A program made the translations under genes and the position numbers. Of a DNA stretch of 64,000 bases, positions 36,349-44,402 are shown piece after piece. The DNA comes from Caballeronia sp. LZ062 (GTDB lineage Bacteria > Pseudomonadota > Gammaproteobacteria > Burkholderiales > Burkholderiaceae). Positions within the stretch are counted from its first letter, which is position 1. Each line of letters opens with the position of its first letter. The stretch is from positions 1,116,001-1,180,000 of the forward strand of contig NZ_JARTWB010000001.1 in the NCBI RefSeq assembly GCF_031450785.1, given 5' to 3'. The notes below the pieces were generated by a model. It was not told the DNA's origin and did not search any database. It saw only the letters and a list, made by a program, of their open reading frames with translations.

Positions 36349-39300
36349 TTGTCTCATTCCTCGAGGCCGCAACGCGCGTTGCGCTTATTGCTCGTCGTCG
36401 CATGGCTCGTCGCCGGCATGGTGGCCGCCGACCTGCACGCGGCCGCGCGGCTCGTGATCGGCGCGGTGCCGGGCATGGTTGCGCCGCTCGATGTCGCCAC
36501 GGGCTTGGCCGCGAACGAAGCGCCGCGCGGCGTTTCTGTCGAATTCGCGCAGGCCGTCGCGGAATCGCTCGGCATGGAGCCGCAATGGCGGTGCTATGCG
36601 GATCGCGCGGCGCTCATCGAGGCGCTTTCGCGCGGCGAGATCGACATGGCGACCGGCGCGACCGGCGACGATCCCGGCGGCCCGCTCTTGCTCTCGCGAC
36701 CTTACTTGCCGATCAAGACGGTCATCGTCGAGCCGCTCGCCAAACGCGCGCCGACGCATCGCATCGCGTATGTGCGGACGCAGACCTCGCCAGTGCGGCT
36801 CGCGGCCGCGTATCCGTCGATGACGCCCGCCGCGTATCCCGATACCGTGTCGGCGTTGCTCGCGGTATCGCTCGGCCAGGCCGATGCCTTCGCGGGCGAC
36901 GTCACCGCCGCCGCGTACTCCATCGGGCATTTCGAGTTGCCGGGTCTCGCGGTCACGGGCTTCGCGCCGTTCGATCAGGGCGGCTACAGCTTCGCGTTCG
37001 ACGCGCGCCGGCCGGGCGGGCAGGCGCTGGCGCAACGGGTCGATGCCGCGCTGGCCAGCCTGCCGCCGCGCTTCATGATCGTGGCCCGCGCGCGCTGGGA
37101 AGTGGCGATGACCGCGGTATCGGCGCAGGGCGCGCTGGAACTGACGCCCGAGGAGAAGGCGTGGATCGCGGCGCATCCGGTCGTGTACTACTCCATGCTG
37201 TCGCACGCTCCGCCGCTCATGTTCCGCGATGCCTCCGGTCAGCCCGCCGGTCTCGCGCCGGACTTGCTCGCGGCCATTTCGCGCATCACGGGGCTGCGCT
37301 TCGAAGGCCGCTTGCGCCGCGACATTGCACGGATAGAGCGCGACGTGAAGACCGGCGAATCTGCGTTCCTGCCGATCAGCGTGCCGCGCGATCCGGACGA
37401 CCCCGATCTCGTCGCGTCGGTGCCGTTCGGCGAGGGCCTCGTCGCCATCGTGACGCGCACGGGCGCGCCGCCGCTTGCCGATGCAGCGGCGCTCGCAGGC
37501 AAGCGCGTCGCGTTGCCGTCCGGGTATCCGGCGGGGCCGTCGTTGAACGAACAGGCGCCGACGGCGCGCATCGTCGACGCGAGTGCAGGCGACGGCCAGC
37601 TCGCCGCCGTCGCGAACGGGAAGGCCGACGCGACCGTGCTCGACATGAAGCTCGCCAATTACGCGACCGCCAATCCGTATCGCGGCAGGCTCGCGATCAG
37701 CGGCGTGCTGTCGTCGAAGCCGTCCCCGCACGTGTTTCTCGTCGCGCGCAATCAGCCGGTGTTACTCGACATTCTGAATCGCGCGATCACGGCGCTGCCG
37801 CCTCACGAACTCGAGGCGATCCGTGCGCGCTGGCAACTGGCCGGGCATCCGGAAACGTTGTGGGAAGAGCGTCGCCCGCGCGTGGAACTCGGCGCGGCGC
37901 TGGGCGGCGCGCTCGTGATCGTGCTGGGCGCGTGGGCCGTGTCGCTGCGCGCGCAGATCCGGCGACGCATCGCAGCCGAAAACGCGATGCGCGCGGCCAA
38001 AGAGGAAGCCGAGACCGCGAACCGCGCGAAGTCCACGTTTCTCGCCACAATGAGCCACGAAATCCGCACGCCGATGAACGCCGTGCTCGGCCTGCTCGAA
38101 CTCGAATTGCGCGCGCCCGGCGAGCGCGACGCCACCGCGCGTGCGCTGCTCACGGCGCATCGCGCCGCGCGCGATCTGCTCGGCATGATCGACGATCTGC
38201 TCGATGTCGCGAAGATCGAAGCCGAGCGGCTCGTGCTTTCGCCGTCGCCGGTGGAGTTGTTCGCGTGGATCGCGAGCGTCACGGCCATCTACGAGCCGGC
38301 GGCGCGGGCGAAGGGCGTCGCGCTCGTCGTCGAGCGGCATGGCGAGCGCGACGGCCCGGCGTGGATCACGGCCGATGCGCAGCGGTTGCGGCAGATCATC
38401 GGCAATTTGCTGTCGAACGCGATCAAGTTCACCGATGCAGGCGCGGTCACCCTGTCCTGCGATGTCACGCCGTCTCGCGATGGCGAGCGCGCGGTCACGT
38501 TCGTGGTGTCGGACACGGGCGTGGGCATTCCGCCGGAACGGCAGGCGTCGCTTTTCACGCCATTCGTGCAGGCTCACGACGGCGGCGCGCGGCGCTTCGG
38601 CGGCACGGGCCTCGGACTCACCATTTGCAAGCGGCTCGTCTCGATGATGGGCGGCAGCATTGCACTATCGAGCACGCCGGGGCGCGGCACGCGCTTCACG
38701 GTGCGCCTGGCTTTGCCCGAGGCAAGCGAGCCGATGCAGGCGGACACATCCGCGACGCCCGGGCTCGCGCGTTCGCTGAACGGTTTGCGCGTGCTCGTCG
38801 TGGACGATCATCCGGCGAACCGCATGGTGCTCGACGGCCAGATCCGGCTTCTTGGCGGCGCGACGGAACTTGCAGTGGACGGCCGCAGTGCGCTCGTGCG
38901 CTGGCGCGACAAGCCGGGCGCGTTCGACGTGATCCTCACCGACTGTTCGATGCCCGAGATGAGCGGCGAGGAACTGGCAGAGGCCATTCGCGCCGACGAG
39001 GCCACGCATGAGTTCGGCTCGCGCGCCATGCCTATCGTCGGGCTGACGGCGAATGCGCAGGCCGAGGCGGCCGAGCGGGCCGTCGCGGCGGGAATGACGA
39101 TGTGTTTGGTGAAGCCCATCGGCCTCGATGCGTTGCGGGACGCGCTGGTGGCGGCGAGCGGGCTGGCGGCCGAGCCAAGGACGAGGGAGCGGCGGGGAAC
39201 TGCGGCGCGGGAAGCGCACGGGGAGCGCCCGGCGACGTTCGCGGGAAGCGACGAAAGTGGGCAAGGCGGGCAGGCCGTGCGACGTTCGGTCGGCGGGCGA

Positions 39301-40266
39301 TTGGGGCAAGTCGGGCGAATGGAGCAAACCGAGCGAAGCGAGCACGCGGAGCAAGCCGGGCACGCCGATCAAGCCGATCAAGCCGATCAAGCCGATCAAG
39401 CCGACCACGCAGCGCAGGCCGCACGAGCTGTTCGAGCTATCCGATCCTTGCCTACGGAGCAGGCAGCGCCACCTTCTCGCACTCAACAAGCTCTCCAAAC
39501 GGCTCGGACGTCGCAGGCCGTGCGAGCCACACGGACGGCGCAAGCCATACAACCGCCGCCAGCGCTGCAACTGCCTAGCACCGCCCAAACCGCCCAAACC
39601 GCCCAAACCGCCCAAACCGCCCAAACCGCCCAAACCGCCCAAACCGCCCAAACCGCCCAAACCGCCCAAACCGCCCAAACCGCCAAAACCGCCAAAACCG
39701 CCCAAACCGCCCAAACCGCCCAAACCGCCCAAACCGCCGCAAGAGCCGAAACCGCCGAAACTGCCGTAAGCGCCGTAAGCGCCGTAAGCGCCGTAAGCGC
39801 CCTAAGCGCCGAAACCGCCGAAACCGCCCAAACCGCCCAAACCGCCGAAACCGCCGAAACCGCCGAAACCGCCGAAGCCCCGCAGACCAGCAACTTCACC
39901 ACCACGTCCCCCGCCTTCAACCCCGCCACGCTCGCCACTTTCGGCGATCAGGCGACGACGCTCATCGAAACGCTGAAGTCCGCCAACGCGCAGGACCTCG
40001 ACGAGGCGCACGCCGCGATGGACGCTTGCGATCACGAACGCCTCCGCGAGATCGCGCATCGGATGAAAGGCGCGGCGGCGGTTATCGGCGCGGCGCGGTT
40101 CACCGAGACGTGCGTCGCCCTTCAGCGCGATTGCGACCGCGCCATCGACGAAGATCGCAACGGTGATGACGACGCATCCATCGCCGCATCGTTCGCCGCC
40201 TTCGAGCGGGCAGCCCTGACACTCGATGCGGCGCTCGACGCCGCCGTCGCGCGGCCATCGGTCTGA
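36349..40266 (+). CDS. BvgS-like hybrid sensor histidine kinase with repeat-rich linker
   Basis: 1305 residues if begun at TTG 36349, chosen because GGGGGTG is close upstream and it gives a good signal peptide (ALRLLLVVAWLVAGMVAA, cleaved near AAA). An earlier TTG at 36292 is possible. Two periplasmic solute-binding-type (SBP_bac_3) modules fill about residues 35-490, with a transmembrane helix near 511-534. HisKA has His570 in ATMSHEIRTPMNAVLG. The HATPase shows NLLSNAIKF, DTGVGIPPER and GGTGLGLTICKRL. The receiver has Asp865 in LTDCSMPEMSG. An HPt domain has His1237 in AHRMKGAAAVIG. No PAS domain. Residues ~935-1190 are low complexity and carry two 9-bp repeat arrays. No response-regulator gene is adjacent. 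Confidence 0.87.
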   Translation: MSHSSRPQRALRLLLVVAWLVAGMVAADLHAAARLVIGAVPGMVAPLDVATGLAANEAPRGVSVEFAQAVAESLGMEPQWRCYADRAALIEALSRGEIDMATGATGDDPGGPLLLSRPYLPIKTVIVEPLAKRAPTHRIAYVRTQTSPVRLAAAYPSMTPAAYPDTVSALLAVSLGQADAFAGDVTAAAYSIGHFELPGLAVTGFAPFDQGGYSFAFDARRPGGQALAQRVDAALASLPPRFMIVARARWEVAMTAVSAQGALELTPEEKAWIAAHPVVYYSMLSHAPPLMFRDASGQPAGLAPDLLAAISRITGLRFEGRLRRDIARIERDVKTGESAFLPISVPRDPDDPDLVASVPFGEGLVAIVTRTGAPPLADAAALAGKRVALPSGYPAGPSLNEQAPTARIVDASAGDGQLAAVANGKADATVLDMKLANYATANPYRGRLAISGVLSSKPSPHVFLVARNQPVLLDILNRAITALPPHELEAIRARWQLAGHPETLWEERRPRVELGAALGGALVIVLGAWAVSLRAQIRRRIAAENAMRAAKEEAETANRAKSTFLATMSHEIRTPMNAVLGLLELELRAPGERDATARALLTAHRAARDLLGMIDDLLDVAKIEAERLVLSPSPVELFAWIASVTAIYEPAARAKGVALVVERHGERDGPAWITADAQRLRQIIGNLLSNAIKFTDAGAVTLSCDVTPSRDGERAVTFVVSDTGVGIPPERQASLFTPFVQAHDGGARRFGGTGLGLTICKRLVSMMGGSIALSSTPGRGTRFTVRLALPEASEPMQADTSATPGLARSLNGLRVLVVDDHPANRMVLDGQIRLLGGATELAVDGRSALVRWRDKPGAFDVILTDCSMPEMSGEELAEAIRADEATHEFGSRAMPIVGLTANAQAEAAERAVAAGMTMCLVKPIGLDALRDALVAASGLAAEPRTRERRGTAAREAHGERPATFAGSDESGQGGQAVRRSVGGRLGQVGRMEQTERSEHAEQAGHADQADQADQADQADHAAQAARAVRAIRSLPTEQAAPPSRTQQALQTARTSQAVRATRTAQAIQPPPALQLPSTAQTAQTAQTAQTAQTAQTAQTAQTAQTAQTAQTAKTAKTAQTAQTAQTAQTAARAETAETAVSAVSAVSAVSALSAETAETAQTAQTAETAETAETAEAPQTSNFTTTSPAFNPATLATFGDQATTLIETLKSANAQDLDEAHAAMDACDHERLREIAHRMKGAAAVIGAARFTETCVALQRDCDRAIDEDRNGDDDASIAASFAAFERAALTLDAALDAAVARPSV
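39364..39399 (+). repeat. Four tandem 9-bp repeats (GCCGATCAA)
   Basis: GCCGATCAA occurs four times in register, encoding Ala-Asp-Gln repeats at residues 1006-1017 of the hybrid kinase, then decays to GCCGACCAC. The flanks encode similar Ala-Glu-Gln and His-Ala steps, suggesting older copies. Confidence 0.9.
39580..39879 (+). repeat. About 33 tandem 9-bp repeats in the kinase linker
   Basis: A 300-bp array of 9-mers in the same register, encoding three-residue steps with Ala at a fixed position. The order is ten copies of ACC-GCC-CAA (Thr-Ala-Gln), two Thr-Ala-Lys, four Thr-Ala-Gln, an interruption (Ala-Ala-Arg), Thr-Ala-Glu, four or five GCC-GTA-AGC (Ala-Val-Ser), then mixed Thr-Ala-Glu and Thr-Ala-Gln. 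It spans residues 1078-1177 between the receiver and HPt domains. Several alternative frames across it are also open, which is an artefact of the repeat. Confidence 0.95.
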
Positions 40267-40333
40267 CCGACGCGCTTGCGCGCCGCCCGGCGATCGTGTG
40301 TTCTAATTGAACCTCCGTTCATCTCGAAAATAG

Positions 40334-40352
40334 GCGGCCACGCGTTGGCCGC
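40334..40352 (+). other. Short stem-loop before the nuclease-like gene
   Basis: GCGGCCA (40334-40340) pairs with TGGCCGC (40346-40352) around 5 bases, 25 bp ahead of the next ATG. It could sit in the 5' leader or end the kinase transcript; there is no T-run. Confidence 0.35.
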
Positions 40353-40376
40353 ACGATCAGCGTGCGCCAACGAGGC

Positions 40377-40895
40377 ATGAATCGAAGGGACAGATACGCA
40401 ATCCATCGTCGCTCGCGCCGCTTCGTTTGCGCGATGCAGTGTGCGCTCTTCGCGATGGCCGCGGTGCTCGCCACCAACGCAGCCCGCGCGCAGCAGTCCG
40501 ACTGGCTGGATCCGCATGTCACGCAAGCCACCATCGTCGATACGATCTGCGTGCCGGGTTATGTCGACCGCGTGTTGCCGTCCTTCGAGACCCAGATGCG
40601 ACAGAAGGAGCGGCTGCTGAAGCAGCGCAGCATCGACGCGTCGTTCGCGTCGGAATATGCGCTCGACCACCGGATGCCGGTGCTGCTCGGCGGCTCGCCG
40701 AATTCGCCCGCGAACCTCGATGTGCGGCGCTGGGAAGGGCGCAGCGGACAGCGTCGCAAGGAGCGGCTCGCGGTGTATCTGAAGCGTTGCGTCTGCACTG
40801 GCGACATGACGCTGAGAGCCGCGCAGTCGGCGATGGCGGGTGATTGGCCGAATCTTTATCCGAATCTGTCGAGTATGTCTTGTCAGGGGTTTTGA
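40377..40895 (+). CDS. Secreted HNH-like (beta-beta-alpha metal) nuclease homologue
   Basis: 172 residues with a signal peptide (basic start, MQCALFAMAAVLATNAARA, cleavage near residue 38). The mature protein follows the secreted HNH-endonuclease plan: TICVPGYVDRVLPS, a MRQKERLLKQR helix, EYALDHRMPVLLGGSPNSPANL (the D-H pair and GG-N core), then the Cys and helical tail RCVCTGDMTLRAAQSAMAGDWPNLY. Asp-His of DHRMP would be the catalytic core, and Asn of ANL the third conserved position. GAGG is very close to the ATG, and a GTG at 40362 or an internal Met are alternatives, so the start is uncertain. Confidence 0.7.
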   Translation: MNRRDRYAIHRRSRRFVCAMQCALFAMAAVLATNAARAQQSDWLDPHVTQATIVDTICVPGYVDRVLPSFETQMRQKERLLKQRSIDASFASEYALDHRMPVLLGGSPNSPANLDVRRWEGRSGQRRKERLAVYLKRCVCTGDMTLRAAQSAMAGDWPNLYPNLSSMSCQGF

Positions 40896-41061
40896 GCGAA
40901 CGGATGCGCGGCCGTGCTGCGTCCGGGCAACTGCGCTACGTAGGTGGCACCGGTTTTATGCCGATGCGCGCGTTCCCTGAAGCAGTCGGTCGTGTAAGCC
41001 GTCCGTAGTCGAAGCTCAAGCGGATCGTTCAATGCAGCAGGAAGAAAGACACAAGACGCCA

Positions 41062-42234
41062 ATGAGCGCACGAATCATCGGGGTCGCGGCACTCGCCGCA
41101 TCGGTCGCTTGCACGGCGCAGGCGGGCGCAGGAGCGCCGGTGTCGGCGGCGTCGGGGACGGTGGTCCAGCAGCGCGCCTCACCTGCGCCCGTGCCGCCCG
41201 CGCCGCCTCTGGCGCGCAGCGCCAGCGCGCCACAGGCCGCGAGCGCACCGCCCCGCGCGCTCCCCGGGATGCCGGTACCGATAACGCCGCAAGCGGCATC
41301 GGCGCCAACGGGCGCATCGGCGGCGAGTGAGGCATCGGCAGCATCGGCCGCTGAAGCCGCATCGGCCGCCTCCGCCTCCGAAGCCGCATCCGAAGCCGCC
41401 GCGCCCGAAGTCCCGCTGCCGCCCGAACCGCCCGAACCGAACGTCGCCCAACGCACGGGTTTGCCGGCAACGGGCGCCTACGCGATGCGTCAGACGTTCG
41501 CGAAGGAAGTCGACCGCCGTCTCAATGTACCGCTTGCCGATCAGCAGGCGTATGGCCGCCTGCTGCAACACGCGCTCGACGAACACGGCCACGGCGATCT
41601 CGCGAACGAATTCGTCGTCCTCGTCGATCGCAGCGAGAACGTGCAGGCGCTTTTCGTCTACTTCCGCGCAAAGCCGGGCGATGCCTGGTCGATGATCGGC
41701 GCATCGCCCGTATCGACCGGACGGCCCGGCACATTCGACCACTTCCTGACGCCGCTCGGCGTGTTCCAGCACGTGCCGGGCAACATGGATTTCCGCGCGG
41801 AAGGCACGGAGAACGAGTTCAAGATTCGCGGCTACGGCGCGCAAGACATGCGCATCTACGATTTCGGCTGGGCCGATGGCGAACGCGGCTGGGGCAAAGG
41901 CGGCGTCTCGCCGATGCGTTTTCAGATGCACGCGACCGACCCCGAGAAACTCGAACCGCTTCTCGGCATGCGGCATTCGAAGGGCTGCGTGCGCATTCCA
42001 TCGACGTTGAATACGTTCTTCGATCATCACGGCGTGCTCGATGCGCAGTACGAAGCGCGCGCAGCCGAAGGCGAATCCATGTGGGTGCTCAAAGCCACGC
42101 GGCAGACGACGCCGTGGGCGGGGCATTATCTCGTCGTCGTCGATAGCGCGCGCAAGGCGCGGCCCGCATGGTCGCCGGGACCGGGCAAAGCGGCGCGAGC
42201 GCATACGCCAGCGGGCGCCAATTCCGTGGACTAA
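41062..42234 (+). CDS. L,D-transpeptidase-like (YkuD) protein with Ala-rich linker
   Basis: 390 residues. A signal peptide (SARIIGVAALAASVACTAQA) is followed by a long Ala/Pro/Ser/Glu-rich linker to about residue 130, including the repetitive ASEASAASAAEAASAASAS run. The catalytic domain contains VVLVDRSENVQALFVYF, STGRPGTFDHFLTPLGVF and the active-site motif MRHSKGCVRIPSTLN with nucleophilic Cys and His. It would cross-link peptidoglycan or attach proteins to it. A Met 10 codons earlier is an alternative start; neither has a strong ribosome site. It converges on the DMT permease gene with a 15-bp gap. Confidence 0.83.
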   Translation: MSARIIGVAALAASVACTAQAGAGAPVSAASGTVVQQRASPAPVPPAPPLARSASAPQAASAPPRALPGMPVPITPQAASAPTGASAASEASAASAAEAASAASASEAASEAAAPEVPLPPEPPEPNVAQRTGLPATGAYAMRQTFAKEVDRRLNVPLADQQAYGRLLQHALDEHGHGDLANEFVVLVDRSENVQALFVYFRAKPGDAWSMIGASPVSTGRPGTFDHFLTPLGVFQHVPGNMDFRAEGTENEFKIRGYGAQDMRIYDFGWADGERGWGKGGVSPMRFQMHATDPEKLEPLLGMRHSKGCVRIPSTLNTFFDHHGVLDAQYEARAAEGESMWVLKATRQTTPWAGHYLVVVDSARKARPAWSPGPGKAARAHTPAGANSVD

Positions 42235-42249
42235 CGGTGGACTAGCGCG

Positions 42250-43137
42250 CTACTTCGACCGGGCGAGTACAACCCCCGCCAGCGCCACGGCAAAGCCCGC
42301 CAGTTGCAGCGCGCCGAGCGTCTCTCCGAACGCGATAAAGCTCATCAGCGCGGCGAGCGGCGGCGCGAGAAAGAGCAGGGCCGTCGCGCGCGACGCATCG
42401 CCGCGCCGGACCATCCACACGAGCATCGTCGTCGCGACGCCCGAGAGCATCACGACGCCCCATGCGATGCACGCCCACGTGGTCATCGACGGGACGAAGC
42501 GGTGTTCGCCCAGCGAGGCCGCGAGCACGGCCGCGACAATCGCCGCGCCCGCGTTTTGCAGCGCGCTCGCACTCCGGATGTCGGCGCTCGCGAGCGATGT
42601 CTTCTGGTACAGCGTGCCCGCGGTAATGGCGAAAACCGAGACGACCGCGACCGTCACGACGAGCCATTGCGGTGCGTGTGCAGGGTTCGCGGCCTGGGCG
42701 ACCGGCGCACCGCTTTGCGCGAGCTTCGGCGCCAGCACCAGCGCGACGCCTAAGAGACCCACGAGCAGCCCGCTCCAGGATCGCGCCGAAAGCCGCTCGC
42801 CGAACACACGCGCCGCGATGGCTGCCGTCAGGAGCGGCTGAAGCGCACCCAGCAACGCCATGATGCCGACGCCCAGACCTTGGGCGACCGCCCAGTAGCC
42901 CGCGCCGAGATAGACGCCTTGCAGCAGCGCGCCGGCGAACAGATGCCGTGCGGCGTCGCGTCCATTCGGCCAATGCACGCGGGCGGTCAGCGCCAGCACG
43001 AAGAACAGCAGGGCCGTGCCGCAGAAGCGCGCGAGCAGGTAGAGATTCGGATCGACGTAAGGCGTGATCGCGCGCGCGACGATGAAGCCCGTCGACCATA
43101 AGAACACGAAAACCGGCGCGGTGAGGAAGGAGAGCAT
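42250..43137 (-). CDS. DMT superfamily permease (EamA)
   Basis: 295-residue inner-membrane transporter with ten hydrophobic segments arranged as two EamA repeats of five. The first repeat starts PVFVFLWSTGFIVARAI and contains LLQGVYLGAGYWAVAQGL. The second contains ITAGTLYQKTS and TALLFLAPPLAALMSFIAFGE. Family members export amino acids, nucleosides or drugs; the substrate here is unknown. GGAAGGAG lies 3 bases before the ATG. Divergent from phnS. Confidence 0.9.
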   Translation of the reverse strand: MLSFLTAPVFVFLWSTGFIVARAITPYVDPNLYLLARFCGTALLFFVLALTARVHWPNGRDAARHLFAGALLQGVYLGAGYWAVAQGLGVGIMALLGALQPLLTAAIAARVFGERLSARSWSGLLVGLLGVALVLAPKLAQSGAPVAQAANPAHAPQWLVVTVAVVSVFAITAGTLYQKTSLASADIRSASALQNAGAAIVAAVLAASLGEHRFVPSMTTWACIAWGVVMLSGVATTMLVWMVRRGDASRATALLFLAPPLAALMSFIAFGETLGALQLAGFAVALAGVVLARSK

Positions 43138-43274
43138 GAGTGCGGGCGGTTGGCGATAACCGCGGAAGTATCCCTGCGATTGCGTATGTCGTCTTGTTCA
43201 ACCGTGCACTCGCCGGGGCCGCATATGACAGCCGTGAGCATTCACGCCGATGTCACAGACCTCTGCAATGCTTC

Positions 43275-43284
43275 CGGTCTACCG
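43275..43284. promoter_or_regulatory. Small quasi-palindrome ahead of phnS
   Basis: CGGTCTACCG (CGGT, 2-base centre, ACCG) lies 30 bp before the phnS start. An AGACC at 43257-43261 forms a wider inverted pair with its GGTCT half. GGTCT/AGACC elements resemble sites of GntR-type phosphonate regulators such as PhnF, but the arrangement differs and no such regulator is in the window. Confidence 0.3.
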
Positions 43285-43313
43285 TCCTTTGTCATCCAGT
43301 CACGAGACCACAC

Positions 43314-44402
43314 ATGAGCCGCGATTCATCCTTCGCGCGCCGGCTGCTGCCCGGCGCGTGCGCATCGATTGCATTGGCTGCACTGGCTTCCTTCGCCGCG
43401 ACGCCCGCACTGGCCGCCGACGCAGTCGTCCTGTACACCGCCGACGGTCTCGAAAATCTCTATAAAGACGTGCTGCCCGCTTTCGAAAAGAAAGAAGGCG
43501 TGAAGGTGAATATCGTGACGGCGGGTAGCGGCGAAGTGGTGAACCGCGCGACCGTCGAGAAGGATTCGCCGAAGGCCGACGTGCTCGTCACCTTGCCGCC
43601 GTTCATCCAGCAGGCTTCGCAAAGCGGGCTTCTCCAGAACTACCAAAGTGTGAACTACAAGAACGTGCCCGCCATCGCGAAGGCGCAGGACGGCGCGTGG
43701 GCCACGTTCGTGAACAACTACTTCTCGTTCGCGATCAATCCCGAAGTCACGAAGACTGCGCCGAAGACGTTCGCGGACCTGCTGCATCCGAGCTACGCGG
43801 GGAAGGTCGCGTATTCGAACCCGGCCACCGCCGGCGACGGCATGGCGGTCATCATCCTCACGTCCGCGCTGATGGGCGAGGACAAGGCGTTCGACTACCT
43901 GAAGTCGCTCGAACAGAGCGCGAAGTTCCACACGAAGGGCACCGGTTATCTCGACGTGCTGCTCTCGCGTAACGAGATCGCGTTCGCGAATGGCGACCTG
44001 CAAATGGATCTCGACGACGCCGAAAACGGCGGTTTGTCGATCAAGCCGCTCTTTCTCTCGCACGCGGCGAACGAAGCGCCGACGACGTTCCAGCTTCCGT
44101 ACGCCATCGGTCTCATCAAGGGCGGGCCGAATCAGGCGGAAGGCAAGAAGCTGATCGACTATCTGATGTCGTCGGAAGTGCAGGCGAAGGTCCCGGACAT
44201 CTACGGCATCCCGGCGCGCACCGACGTGCCGCTCGCGGGCAAGAACGGCGAAGCGGTCAAGCAGGCCATTTCCGGCGTCAGGCTGATTCCGGTCGACTGG
44301 AATCAAGTGATGCAGAAAAAGGCCGGCTGGACCGAGCGATGGAAGAACGAAGTCATCGGGAGTTCCGGCAAACAAACTGAAGTCGTGAAGCCGAAGTCGT
44401 GA
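43314..44402 (+). CDS. phnS: 2-Aminoethylphosphonate ABC transporter, substrate-binding protein
   Basis: 362 residues with a Sec signal peptide (ARRLLPGACASIALAALASF, cleavage after ALAA near residue 38). The mature protein is a cluster-1 periplasmic binding protein: VVLYTADGLENLYKDVLPAFEKKEG, PKADVLVTLPPFIQQAS, DLLHPSYAGKVAYSNPATA and YGIPARTDVPL. Its order with an ATPase and two permeases matches phnSTUV. It probably captures 2-aminoethylphosphonate, though iron or other ligands are used by near relatives. phnT starts at GTG 44399, overlapping this stop. Confidence 0.85.
   Translation: MSRDSSFARRLLPGACASIALAALASFAATPALAADAVVLYTADGLENLYKDVLPAFEKKEGVKVNIVTAGSGEVVNRATVEKDSPKADVLVTLPPFIQQASQSGLLQNYQSVNYKNVPAIAKAQDGAWATFVNNYFSFAINPEVTKTAPKTFADLLHPSYAGKVAYSNPATAGDGMAVIILTSALMGEDKAFDYLKSLEQSAKFHTKGTGYLDVLLSRNEIAFANGDLQMDLDDAENGGLSIKPLFLSHAANEAPTTFQLPYAIGLIKGGPNQAEGKKLIDYLMSSEVQAKVPDIYGIPARTDVPLAGKNGEAVKQAISGVRLIPVDWNQVMQKKAGWTERWKNEVIGSSGKQTEVVKPKS

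Noticed and set aside
33016..36372. A minus-strand frame of more than 1,100 codons opposite the two peptidase genes
   Set aside because: It is Arg/Ala/His-rich, matches no family, and is the expected shadow of GC-rich codons on the other strand; the plus-strand genes have full catalytic motifs.
39580..39879. Possible CRISPR array
   Set aside because: The units are 9 bp with no spacers and lie inside a coding frame.
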